From Diphasiastrum complanatum (Eukaryota > Streptophyta > Lycopodiopsida > Lycopodiales > Lycopodiaceae), in NCBI GenBank assembly GCA_029204225.1, contig CM055095.1, positions 34,497,078-34,561,077 on the forward strand: 64,000 nucleotides of DNA. Reading direction: 5' to 3'. A program made the translations under genes and the position numbers. The notes below the pieces were generated by a model that ran no database searches, was not told the origin of the DNA, and saw nothing but the letters and a program-made list of their open reading frames with translations. Shown piece by piece: positions 41,973 through 51,712 of this stretch (positions within the stretch are counted from its first letter, which is position 1; every line of letters begins with the position of its first letter).

Positions 41973-42089
41973 CTCGAATTCAGCCCTTATATAGTGGAAT
42001 TTAGAGTGCGTATTAGGTGAAATTAACTTTCCTTGCTCAGTTCCACCCAAATTTTGGCACGCACCTTCTTCACAAAATTCTAAGACCTC

Positions 42090-42400
42090 AGGGAAGTCTG
42101 CGAGAGTTCAGAAGGTGATTTGACTGCTATGCAAAGGTTTTGCGAGGGTTCAGGTTGTCTGCGAGGGTTCAACTCTCGCAGGATGTGATCTCTCACACAA
42201 CTTGTCTCTGTGATTGGATTTTCAAAATCAGACCATGTAGGCAGGCTAATTTCACTGCTCTGATTCCATTTAGGCACCTTGCAAGAGTTGGTAAGTTGAT
42301 CTTGATGCTCTGCAAGGGTTCTGAAAATTTTGCTTATGGAAACTCTCGCATACACTAAAAAATGATGACTCCTCCATCAGGAACTCTTGCAGAGATTTTC
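42090..42400 (-). repeat. Post-integrase cluster of GCGAGAGTT/AACTCTCGC motifs, element A
   Basis: CTGCGAGAGTTCAG at about 42099, TGCGAGGGTTC at 42139 and 42157, AACTCTCGCAGG at 42170, GCAAGAGTT at 42281, AACTCTCGCA at 42342 and AACTCTTGCAGAG at 42382. The same words fill the leaders of A (48.29-48.98 kb) and B (56.38-57.10 kb). No gene is present. Confidence 0.8.
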
Positions 42401-42805
42401 ATGGATGCATCTAGGTTAGATCTGGTGACTGTCCAATTTTCAAGAGCAATCTCTCAGGGGATCTCAAAAAGTCATGAAAAAAGTGCCCCTTCAGAGTGTT
42501 TTTTGACGAGATCTCGAGATTTTTTTATTTTTAACTTTTGTAAACAGGTAATCAGCTTCATCCAGGCTTGATCTGACTGTTCATAATGCTCTGGAAGTTT
42601 TGATGGATTCTTGGTAGTAGATCCCTCAGTCAATCTGATGATCTGCTTCCTTTTTGACCCTATCAAGATCTGGATCCTTTTCCAATTCCGATGGATTTCC
42701 CCGATCCTGCCAGATCTGGCTGAATCTTGATGGATTTAGCTTGATTTGGCTTTATCTTTTTAGATCTAGCGGTGATGGCTGAGCAGATAAGCTTTTTGTA
42801 ACATG

Positions 42806-42817
42806 CCACCCCCAATC
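42806..42817 (-). other. Purine-rich tract after element A integrase
   Basis: On the minus strand GATTGGGGGTGG, followed by CA and TGTTACAAAAAGC, lies 18 bases after the integrase stop. It looks like a plus-strand priming site before an LTR start, but the downstream DNA does not match the LTRs of B or C, so it may be an internal secondary tract. Confidence 0.4.
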
Positions 42818-42827
42818 TGGATCTGTC

Positions 42828-43950
42828 TTACTGTGGTGGCCAGTACTTGTGCAACCGGCTACCATTGATGGGTGTGTCGAAGGGTGTCCCATCAAGCTGT
42901 TCTAAGTTCACGGCCCCATGATTAAGAATTTCCTTGATCCTATAAGGACCTTCGCCCGTGAATTTTAACTCCCCCTTGATCGCCTTGGTTTTATACATCA
43001 GGACCAGATCTCCTGAACGAAGATTTTTTTTTTGTAATCTGCGATCATTCCAAGCCTTGCGTCTTTTCTTTTCAGCTGCTAGTGCATGCACAGCTAGTAA
43101 GCGTGTTTCACAGAGTTTATGCAGAGCTTCATGGCATAGCTGTAGAGATTTGGACTCATTAAGACGTTGCGTAGTGGCAATTCTTAATGAAGGAACTAAA
43201 AACTCTACTAGCATCACAACATCCTGACCATATACCAATTGAAAGGGTTTTTTATCAGTGCTCTCTTTATATGTTGTCCTGAATGCCCACAGTGTAGCAT
43301 GCAACTTGTGTTCCCAATCTAATCTGCTAGCTTCAACTATTTTCGTGAGCACACTACACATGATCTTATTAGATGATTCTGCTTGCCCATTACCACGAGG
43401 ATAATAAGGTGTACTGGTTCTGTGGATCACGAAGAATTCCTCCAACAGGACCTTAATGGTCTCGTTGATGAAATGGCTTCTGCGATCACTGACTAGTTCC
43501 ACCGGGCACCCGAAGCGCACAATGATATTTTCATAAAGGAACTTGGCAGTGGTCCTAGCATCAGCTACTCGTACTGCCTTGGCTTCGACCCATTTTGTGA
43601 GGTAGTCTATGGCTACGATTATGTATCGAGCCTAGGAACTCCTTGTTGCAGGGTGAATTGGACCAATATAATCCAATTCCCATTATTTGACTGGTGCTTG
43701 GGCTAAGACTGGGTGCAGTAGATCATAGTTCAATCTCGTTGGTCTCCTTGCCCTTTGGCACACATCGCACTTTAGTATTCCTCTGTGTCTTTATGAATCG
43801 TTGGCCACCAACATCCTGATTGCAGGATCTTGTGAATTGTAATGTCATATGCAAAATGACCTCCACCCATGCCTTCATGTGAAAGCAAAATGATCAGGGT
43901 GGTCTCATGAGGAAGAATACACTGCCAAAGAATTCCATCTGGACCTCTTC
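42828..43950 (-). pseudogene. Element A integrase
   Basis: The zinc domain is at about 43900-43740 (SHEGMGGGHFAYDI, LQSGCWWPTIHKDTE, then a broken CxxC). The core in the clean frame 43520-42828 reads CPVELVSDRRSHFINETIKV (second Asp) and GNGQAESSNKIMCSV (Glu). The first Asp (AIDYLTKWVEAKA) lies upstream of a TAG near 43635. The C-terminal module has KTKAIKGELKFTGEGPYRIK, followed by GSRLHKYWPP and a TAA stop at about 42833. Length and C-terminus look complete, unlike T1. Integrase inserts the cDNA into chromosomes; the frame break before the core makes this copy inactive. Confidence 0.92.
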
Positions 43951-44780
43951 AGTACAACTGGCCGACAATTAGCTCATAAGGTCTAGCTTTCAAGATCAAT
44001 TTCCGCTGTTCCGCCTTTGGTAGTGATCTGTCTAGTTGGCCCCGCATTAGATATTCAACAATGTCGGCAGCCCATTCTAGTACTGTATCAATTTTATAGG
44101 CATAAGTTCTCCATTCCGTGGCAAATGTTGTCTTGTGCTGGTCCTGGGGGGCTATTTTCACCTAGTTGTAGCCGCTGAAGCCGTCCAAAAAATTGTAGGT
44201 TTTGTCGCCAGCTACTCTATCGAGGACAGTTTTCGTAAATGGTAAAGGAAAATGGTCCTTCTTGGTGACTGCATTAAGCACCTTCAGATTCACAAAGATA
44301 CGCATTTTGTCATTCTTCTTGGGTACTATAACTATCGGCGATACCATTCCGCGTGCTCGATTTTGTAAATAAAATCTGCATCCATAAGTTTCTGCAACTC
44401 TTGCTTGATCAGTTCTGTATAATTCGGATTGCAGTGGTAGTAACGGCTTACCTTGGGGACTGCTCCGTCCACCAAAGGTATGGTGTGTTGGACAACTGTT
44501 GGCGGAATGCCCTTTAGATCACTATAGCTCCAGAAAAAATAGTCTTTATATTCTACCAACAAGGATCGTAGTCTCTTGAACTGCGTGGGTGTTAACTACT
44601 CTCTCACATGTATTATCCTTTCTTCTTCTCCTGGTTCTGCAAGATTCATCGGCTGTGTTCGTGTAGGTCCCTCGAAGACTTGTTCCACTGGTGCCTGACT
44701 TTGATCAGGTTCTCGTTGGGCTTGCGGCATCATGATTACCACGTCATCCAATGTATAATTCTTGAAAGTATCAGCCATCT
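43951..44780 (-). pseudogene. Element A reverse transcriptase, palm and RNase H deleted
   Basis: Frames 44778-44596, 44562-44332 and 44347-44162 carry the pre-RT and N-terminal RT (FKNYTLDDVVIMMPQAQREP, QHTIPLVDGAVPKVSRYYHC, MVSPIVIVPKKNDKMRI, FTKTVLDRVAGDKTYNFLDG). In the frame 44161-43949 the RT text KIAPQDQHKTTFATEWRTYA is joined directly to DIVEYLMRGQLDRSLPKAEQ, which in element C lies after RNase H. About 1 kb (catalytic xxDD box, thumb, RNase H) is thus missing at about 44090. Confidence 0.9.
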
Positions 44781-46181
44781 CATGAATTGGAGCTCGTCAA
44801 GATTCCTCTTTCAACATATTGATATTGGCCCGACTGGTCATTTTTTTTATTTTCCGTCACCTGTGTAGAAGATGACGCTGTATCTAAGTCCAACTTGATT
44901 GACTTCAAGGAGTCCAACACCTTCTTCTTGCTCTTTTTTGTCATTTTGATGGGTTCATCCTTGTTGTCTTTCTTTGGGACTGTTGTGTCATTCGTCTCAT
45001 GGTTGCGAATATCAATGTCTACTGTAGTTATTGCTTCTTCGGGTAGGTCACTCCATCGGATCACCTGGTTGTAGCGTTGCTTCAACTAATTCTTCTTATT
45101 CGCAGGTGCCTTGGGTGGTTCGATCCTTGAGACTTTCGCCATAGCAGACCTTTGTGGTGGTTGAGCAGGTACCTTCTTGGTTTCGTAATGATCTAGGTCC
45201 ATGTGGTGTAGGACTTGTTCATCAGTCAGCTCAATCTCTTTATTATAAGTTAGAGCATGTTGCCAAGGGACTAGATCATCGTCCACTGGGTTCTTAATCG
45301 GCTCCGCTGACAGCCATGCTACGTTTATCATATTCACCCCAAATGTGATTGGTGTGTCCATAGTGTAACATTTGGGTGAAGATGTACTCGGCTCTAGATC
45401 TGATTCATTTGGCAGTCAATAGTTGCTAATGCATCCGTCCATCTCATGACATCCATCTCTGAATGATAGTGACCTCTCTTGGCTGGCCTTGGGCGGTCAA
45501 TTGTATGATCTATCGTGGATGATCCATCATCAGCTTAGGGTTTCACCGCCCATGTGGTTGGATCTACCTTTACAGCCTATTCTCTGTTCTTGAAGGTGAG
45601 TTTCCCTGTATCCCAATTGTGTACTATTTGCGCAGCCCTCAACCATGGTCTTCCCAGTACAATACGGTATGTAGATGGAGATTCAGGTATATCCATGACC
45701 ACAAAAGTAATCACATATTGCATGCCTGCTATCCTTACGGGAATATCAACAACTACACCTTTTGGTTTCACAAGGATTGATTTGCTAGCTTGATGGTTGG
45801 CTTCAATCCTTGTAATCTCCATTTTTTGTACAAAGTAGTGGAGATCAGATTGACACCTGATCCTCCATCTACCATTGTCGTCTCATCCTCATATCTCTTG
45901 TGTTTGATTGGCAGAGTGATGTTGTGTTCCTCACTTTCCCATGCTGCTCCGATGTGGAGGACGTTACTTGTTTCATCATATCCCACACAATATATGGGCT
46001 CAGGCGCTACTGGCTCCTCATCCGCTTTGGCCCATTCAGCTAAAAGGCTTTTTGCTTGTGGTGCAATCCGCAGTAGTTCTCCGAGGGGTAAACTAATGTG
46101 GCTTGACAGCAAGAGTGTGAGCCTTTCAGTGCGTGGTTCCTCAGGCTCCACCATGTGAAAAGGTGGTTCATGTTGGTGCAA
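44781..46181 (-). pseudogene. Element A protease and protease-RT spacer
   Basis: Protease is in frames 46181-45768 and 45822-45577: TMVDGGSGVNLISTTLYKKW (active-site Asp, here in a DGGSG context), then VRIAGMQYVITFVVMDIPES and VLGRPWLRAAQIVHNWDTGK. The spacer (45361-44780) has TPITFGVNMINVAWLSAEPI, TDEQVLHHMDLDHYETKK, PAQPPQRSAMAKVSRIEPPK and RYNQVIRWSDLPEEAITTVD, then a Lys-rich tail. Element B encodes the same text in the same order, and T1 a diverged form. Several stops and frameshifts occur. Confidence 0.88.
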
Positions 46182-46190
46182 CCGATCATT

Positions 46191-47987
46191 CTAATCAGTG
46201 CGCAGTGGTGAGCCCATTTGCGGATCCCATTCGATGCCGACTGGAGGTTCTGTAGGATTGTTTCGTTCTTGCTCTTTTTTCTCCTCTTGTGCTTTTTGTA
46301 CCCAGTGTCTTATTTTCTGGTACTGTCTTCTCACTTCTCTCACATTTGGATATGGCGCTGAAGTTGAGGGTTGGTAGTCAGTGACCGATGGTGGTGGTGA
46401 GGGGGCCACTTCCTTCCTCTTCTGTGCTCGCGTAACAACTAACACAGGAGCATGGTCGTGTCGACCTTTCGATGGCATCCTTGTTGGAACTGCTGATTGT
46501 TGTATGGCAATGAGGTTAAGAGGTGCACTGGTTCCAGGTTTAAATGGACAATTCTTGAAACAATGTCCATAATCGCAATTCAAGCAGGAGGTTGTATATT
46601 GTCCTTTGTAGGGACATTCTGCAATTCTGTGTCCCTCGTCGCACCCATAGCAGCCGTAATTTCTTCCACCTTGACGTTGAGTTTGAGCTGCATAGGACGA
46701 AACATATTCATTTATGGCAGGATCCATAAATGGTTCATCTGGTCCGTACCACTGCTGCTGCTCAGGTTGAGGTGACATTTGCAATTCTTGTTCTGCTGCT
46801 GTCAGGTTTACATGGGCCACTTGTTGATTGGCTGGCCCTGGTGGAGCAGGTAAGGCCATGCGTTGTGGTTGATTGGGTGCGCCGTACCTTGGTGCCGCGT
46901 TAGGTGCCCCTTGATGATAAGAATAAGAAGTCTGATAAGGATTTCTCTTCTGTTAAACAACCCTGGAGTTAAATGGGCAAAATGTCGTATCGTGCGATGT
47001 TGCATTGCACAGATGGCAGAATCTATGTGTCAGTCTCAGATTTTGCTTTAGAACTGGACACTCGTTCGCTGTATGGTTTTGCATGCATACTGAACACCAT
47101 ACATTTTCTTGTCGAGGATACTGTAGTTGGGTTGGTTCCGGTTGATGTGGAGTTATTGCTACAGTTCCTTGTAAGGCCTTCAGTTTCTGGTCAAACTGCA
47201 CCGTAAGTTGCTCCATCTGTTGTTTGTGTAATTTTGTCATTTCCTCCAACAGTAGTTATGTGGATAGAGCGGATGCGTTTGATGATGATGATGCGATCGA
47301 GGAAGTAGGAATGTGGGTGGAAGGATATTCGTCGTCAGATCCCTCATCCTCTTCCCTGATGGCATCTTTTATAGCTTCTTGCAGAGTAGCGCACTGCTCC
47401 CGTCTTTTTAGTTCTCTTCTGATGCTTTGTGGTAATCCGGCTAGGAACCACATGATCACCGCATGATTGGGAGTCAGGGCTGCACTGCACTCGGATCGTA
47501 GATGTTTGACCCATTCAATATAGTCCCGGATCCTTTCTCGTTTTCCCATCTTGACTTTGCTTAGCAGGAGAAACGGGTCTTCCAAGAACTTTCTTGGTTT
47601 AAAGCGCGTAATGAGAGCCGCTTTAACCGCTTCCCAAGTGGATTTCTCTTCCTCTGACAGGTTGAAAAACCAATCCTGAGCCACTGCAAGTAAGGACATA
47701 GGGAATAGCATCAGCTTCTCTGTAGATGTCCGTTCGCCGTAGATTTCACAAGCTTGCTCGTAAATGTAGAGGAATCGGATGGGATCTGAGGATTCGTTGT
47801 ATTTTGGTATCTCCATCCGTGGTGCTCTCCAAACTGCATGCAAGGGTGCGACAGGTACAGTTTGACCCATTGGATCCATTGGTGCTGGTTCTATTTCTGT
47901 CTCTTGTTGCACAGTTGCTAATCTGGGAAGGTGTGGTGCCTGATTTGCTATCCTTCGTGGTATTGATCGTCCCGATCTCAGATTCAT
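46191..47987 (-). pseudogene. Element A gag
   Basis: Starts MNLRSGRSIPRRIANQAP at 47987. Capsid occupies residues about 55-230 (EIPKYNESSDPIRFLYIYEQ, LAVAQDWFFNLSEEEKSTWE, ALITRFKPRKFLEDPFLLL, IMWFLAGLPQSIRRELKRRE), ending in an acidic EEDEGSDDEYPS stretch and a TAG. After a frameshift the nucleocapsid (47249-46191) shows four zinc-knuckle-like units: CSVCMQNHTANEC, CHLCNATSHDTTFC, CYGCDEGHRIAEC and CLNCDYGHCFKNC, three of them with only three residues between the second Cys and His. A Gln/Pro-rich stretch and a basic EKKEQER tail follow. Confidence 0.92.
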
Positions 47988-48184
47988 CCAATGGTGGGTT
48001 CCAAAGTGATTGGATCTTGCTTATACAATAGGATGCAGTCTGGATCTTCAAGGATCTGATCGATCTGATCGGCCAGAATGAATTTTAGACCTTTTGCGGT
48101 GGTTTTTCCTTGATAGCTTTTTACTCCTTGCACTGATTGACCTGATATTTTGATAGTAGCTGGATCTGATATAGATCTTTTCAT
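47984..48184 (-). CDS. Conserved upstream ORF overlapping gag by ATGA, element A
   Basis: A 66-codon frame ends in TGA at 47986-47984, overlapping the gag ATG (47987-47985) in the sequence ATGA. Its last 40 residues (KTTAKGLKFILADQIDQILE, LLYKQDPITLEP) are shared with the frame before gag in element B (57057-57302), which ends in the same way. Start codons differ between copies. Possible roles are a leader peptide with reinitiation at gag, or the first part of gag joined by frameshifting. Neither is proven. Confidence 0.5.
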   Translation of the reverse strand: MKRSISDPATIKISGQSVQGVKSYQGKTTAKGLKFILADQIDQILEDPDCILLYKQDPITLEPTIG

Positions 48185-48289
48185 TGATCTGGTCTGCTAG
48201 GGTTATCTTATGGAAGGGTTGGTTGTGCGAGGGTTCTTTAGTTGTTTTGCAGGTAAAAAACTTGATATCTTTTATATCTATGGGAAGTA

Positions 48290-48980
48290 ATTCTCGCAAG
48301 CTTCATAGTAGCTGGAACTGGGTCAGATCTCACTATAGAATTTTTTGCGAGAGTTAACTCTCGCAAGAAGTAAAAGTTTCACTATTTGCGAGGGTTTAAG
48401 ATCATTTTTTGTGCTTGATCTTCACCATATCTTCATACTGACTCTCACAGGCTTTATCACTGATGTAAATTGACATTTTGAATCGATTAAGAGAGTCTAC
48501 GAGAGTTCTTACTGGAAGGATTTGCTGGATCTTCACTTTTTAGTGATTTTTTGCACTTAAATCCAATTTCTGCTCATTGGAATTAAACTAACTCTCGCAA
48601 GCTCTTCTGTGTCCTGGTCTCACTGAGATGAAACTTCAGATTCTACTGCGAGAGTTCTTGACCACTGGAACTGAAAATTTCACTGTCTGTGAGGGTTCAC
48701 TGGTCTTTTCCCATCTTTTTTTCATTGGGAACTCTCGCACAGGCACTTAATCATCAAACTAACTCTCGCAAGTTTCTCTGTATCCTGGTCTCACCGAGAT
48801 GGAACTTCAGAGGGCTCTGCAAGAGTTCTTATGAAGATTTGAATTTTTTTGAAATTTTTCAAGAGTTTTTTAGATTTTTTATGATTATTCTCTGATTTTT
48901 ACAATCTGCTTGGAATTAACTCTCGCAGGCTTCTACACAGGTCTGGGACAGTACCCTGGAGCTGTTGCCAGTCATGCAAG
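48290..48980 (-). repeat. Element A leader with alternating GCGAGAGTT/AACTCTCGC motifs
   Basis: At least a dozen copies in 700 bp, in both orientations: for example TTGCGAGAGTTAACTCTCGCAAG at about 48347-48369 (a near-perfect palindrome), and AACTCTCGCAAG near 48591, 48759 and 48917. It matches the leader of B in inverse orientation. No ORF of note. Confidence 0.88.
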
Positions 48981-49263
48981 GGTTAATTCCCACCGATTCT
49001 GGAGATATAAAAATTTGATGAGTTTTTTTGGCTCTTTTTCCCTCCAAAATACAGATTGGTGTGTTTTTTGAGTTTTTTGGTTGATTGGTTTGGGTTTCAA
49101 GCCCTTAGAGGTTGTTCAGAGCCTCCTCTACCCTCTCACACTCCTCCGCTAGCTGTAAACAGTCCAAACACAAAAAAATACAGAAAACTAACTCTAAACT
49201 CCCAAAAATCTACCTAAACTACTCTAAAAAGCAAGAAAATAGCTAAAATGCAACTAAACTAGT

Positions 49264-50841
49264 TAGTGAAAACCTATTCATTCGGAAAAGAATTATTCAA
49301 CAACCGAATGTGAAGCGTTAGCCATGATTTTTTCTGTTCAAAAATTTTGTCACTACCTCATAAAAATGCACTTTACATTTTATACGGATCACCAGTCGTT
49401 ACTTTACTTGGTAAACAAGACGTGCAATACTAGACGTATTGCAAGATAATTATTGTTATTGACTGAATTTGACTTTCGAATTGTGGTTCGAAAGGTAAAG
49501 CAACATTATCTAGTTGATCACATTTCACGAATCGAATCCGCACCATTTAATACTGAAGTGGATGATGAACTGCCAGATGCTACATTGTTCTATGTTGAAG
49601 CAGTCCCGAAATGGGCAGGGATATTGTTGAGTACCTGATGCTAGGACAACCGAATGACTCCTTGACAAAAATACAAAAGAGACAATTGATTCATAAGGCT
49701 CAACCTTATCAATTAATTGCAGGACAATTGTATCGTTGTGGCTCAAACAATATTCTACGAAGATGTGTTTCACCTGAAATCCTAGATTTAATCATGTTTT
49801 TACATGATGGCATGGGCGGAGGTAACTTCTCTACAGATATTATTGTTCGCAAACTTTTGCAATCAGGGTGTTGGTGGCTTATGCTTCATAAGGACACAGA
49901 CAATTTTATTCAGACATGTGATGTTTGCCAGCGAGCACAACAACCTACTCGACAGAATTATGAACCCTTGCATCTGGTTTTATCGCAAGCACCATTGAAA
50001 AATGGGGACTGGATTATGTTGGTCTTATTCACCCTGCCGCACAAGGATCTCAGGCCGATACATTATCGTAGCAACTGATTATATGACCAAGTGGGTTGAA
50101 GCCAAAGCTGTTAAAGTTGCTGATGCGAAATCTACGACCAAGTTTCTGTATGAAAATATTATAATCAGATTTGGATGTCCGATCGAGATTGTCAGTGACC
50201 GGGGTACACACTTTGTTAATCAAACAATAAAGTGTTTACTCGAAGATTTTTTTGTTATACACAGATTTAGTACTCCCTACTATCTTAGAGGGAATGGCTA
50301 GGCTGAATCTTCCAATAAGATTCTCTGCACCATTATGACAAAGACAGTTGAAATGAGTCAGTCTGATTGGGAACATAAATTGTATGTAGCGTTATGGGCA
50401 TTCAAAACCGCTTACAAAAATAGTACAAATCAAACACCTTTTCAACTGGTTTATGGTCAAGATGCTATCATGTCAATTGAATTTTTAATCCCATCCTTAC
50501 GCATAGCAGCAACAGAACGATTAAATGATAATAAGTCTTTACAACTCCGTCATGAAGCATTGCACAAATTATGTGAAACCCAATTGATGGCAGTTCATGC
50601 GTTAGCAGCAGAGAAAGCCCGCCGCAAGACATGGCATGATCGTCGATTGCACAAAAAAGATCTGAAAGCAGGAGATCTTGCATTGATGTACAAAAGCTGA
50701 TCAAGGGCAAGTTGAAGTTTACCGGTGAAGGCCCATATAAAGTGAAGGAAATCCTGAACTATGGCACAGTCATTCTTGAGCACTCGGATGGAAAACGATT
50801 TGATACTTCGATGAATGGCAGCCGAGTACGCAAGTTTTGGT
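49264..50841 (+). pseudogene. Element C RNase H (C-terminal part) and integrase
   Basis: RNase H enters at KPIHSEKNYSTTECEALAMI (49267 on), then FYTDHQSLLYLVNKTCNT, VRKVKQHYLVDHISRIES. A spacer follows with DIVEYLMLGQPNDSLTKIQK, then the integrase zinc domain (LHDGMGGGNFSTDIIVRKLL, FIQTCDVCQRAQQ, all HHCC ligands present). The core is IIVATDYMTKWVEAKAVKVA (first Asp), EIVSDRGTHFVNQTIKCLLE (second Asp) and a TAG replacing Gln before AESSNKILCTIM (Glu). The C-terminal module is near-complete (KKDLKAGDLALMYKS, stop, KFTGEGPYKVKE, GSRVRKFW). It is the least damaged Tat integrase here: three stops and two frameshifts. Confidence 0.92.
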
Positions 50842-51712
50842 AGCTTGCTCTGCCAGTTCAGCAAGCCTGATCTCAATAGTTTTATAATTGTATTTGTTTT
50901 TTTGTTTTTTGTACTTAAATTGCTGAGTTTTTTTGGAAAAAAAACATTTTAAAAAAAAGAAAAAATAAATAAAAGAAAAGCAGAAATTGAGAAAAGACTG
51001 ATGAGCAAAAGTCAGAAAGTCATCAGCATGGAAAAAAGGAAGCACAATATTTTTTGATGAAAAATGCCTTAGAAAATCTCTATTTTGGCCAAATTTGGCC
51101 TATACAATACCAGAAAGCTTTGCTGAGCTCTCAGACATAAACCTCAAATTGGGCCTTCACCGGTAAACTTCTAATTTGAGGTGGGTGAAGGTTCATGTCC
51201 AAGAAAACCCCAGTTTTTGAGTTAGGCGAAGGCTCAATGATATGCCATTTTGGGAACCTTCGCCTAGCATCTGAACCTCATTATGAACCTTCGCCGACCT
51301 GCTAGATGATCTTAAAATGTCCAAATTAGGTTGTCCATAGGTTCATATTGTAAAGAAAAGCATGTATGATAGTACCTGGGCAAAAGACCCTCCTGGGCAA
51401 AGGTTCATCCTTTGCCAGCCCTGGAAAACATTCGCCTGATAGGTTCAGATCCCCATAAACCTTCGCTGAGATTTTTATAGCCTATTTTTATAGTACTGTA
51501 CATGCCTGCAAATTTTTTTCAGAACTGATCAGCCAAACTAGTATTCAGTGTAATGGACCCACCAAATTCACCTATAAGTTGGCTGAACTCGATTCATTCC
51601 TCACTTGTGCTAGCGAAGCTCTTGCGAATTTTTCTCGCAACCAAAGCCTTCCAAACTTCCTGACTTGCTTTCTGATACACTTTCACACATTCACATTTTA
51701 TTTTTTCTCATC
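50842..51712 (+). repeat. Post-integrase non-coding stretch with AACCTTCGCC motifs
   Basis: After integrase comes an A-rich stretch (50930-50980), then a cluster of CCTTCGCC-type words at about 51187, 51225, 51255, 51286, 51425 and 51460. At 51150-51170 TGGGCCTTCACCGGTAAACTT is the exact inverse complement of 50715-50735 inside the integrase C-terminal coding region, and it sits inside an outer inverted pair CCTCAAATT/AATTTGAGG. No ORF of note before 51713. Confidence 0.82.

Larger units (their letters stand above)
42828..49274 (-). mobile_element. Tat-type Ty3/gypsy element A (minus), internal region
   Basis: Leader (49274-48000), gag (47987-46191), protease and spacer (46181-44780), RT start (44780-44100) and integrase (43950-42830) run in order on the minus strand. 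RT palm and RNase H are deleted. Sequence is very close to element B, which is in inverse orientation 8-14 kb to the right. The leader ends at AAACCTAT (49274), eight bases short of where B has its primer site, and changes there into plus-strand RNase H of element C. No 5' LTR remains. Confidence 0.9.

Noticed and set aside
47726-48031. Plus-strand 101-codon frame opposite element A gag
   Set aside because: Mirror of the gag coding strand; the same shadow appears at element B (57255-57560).
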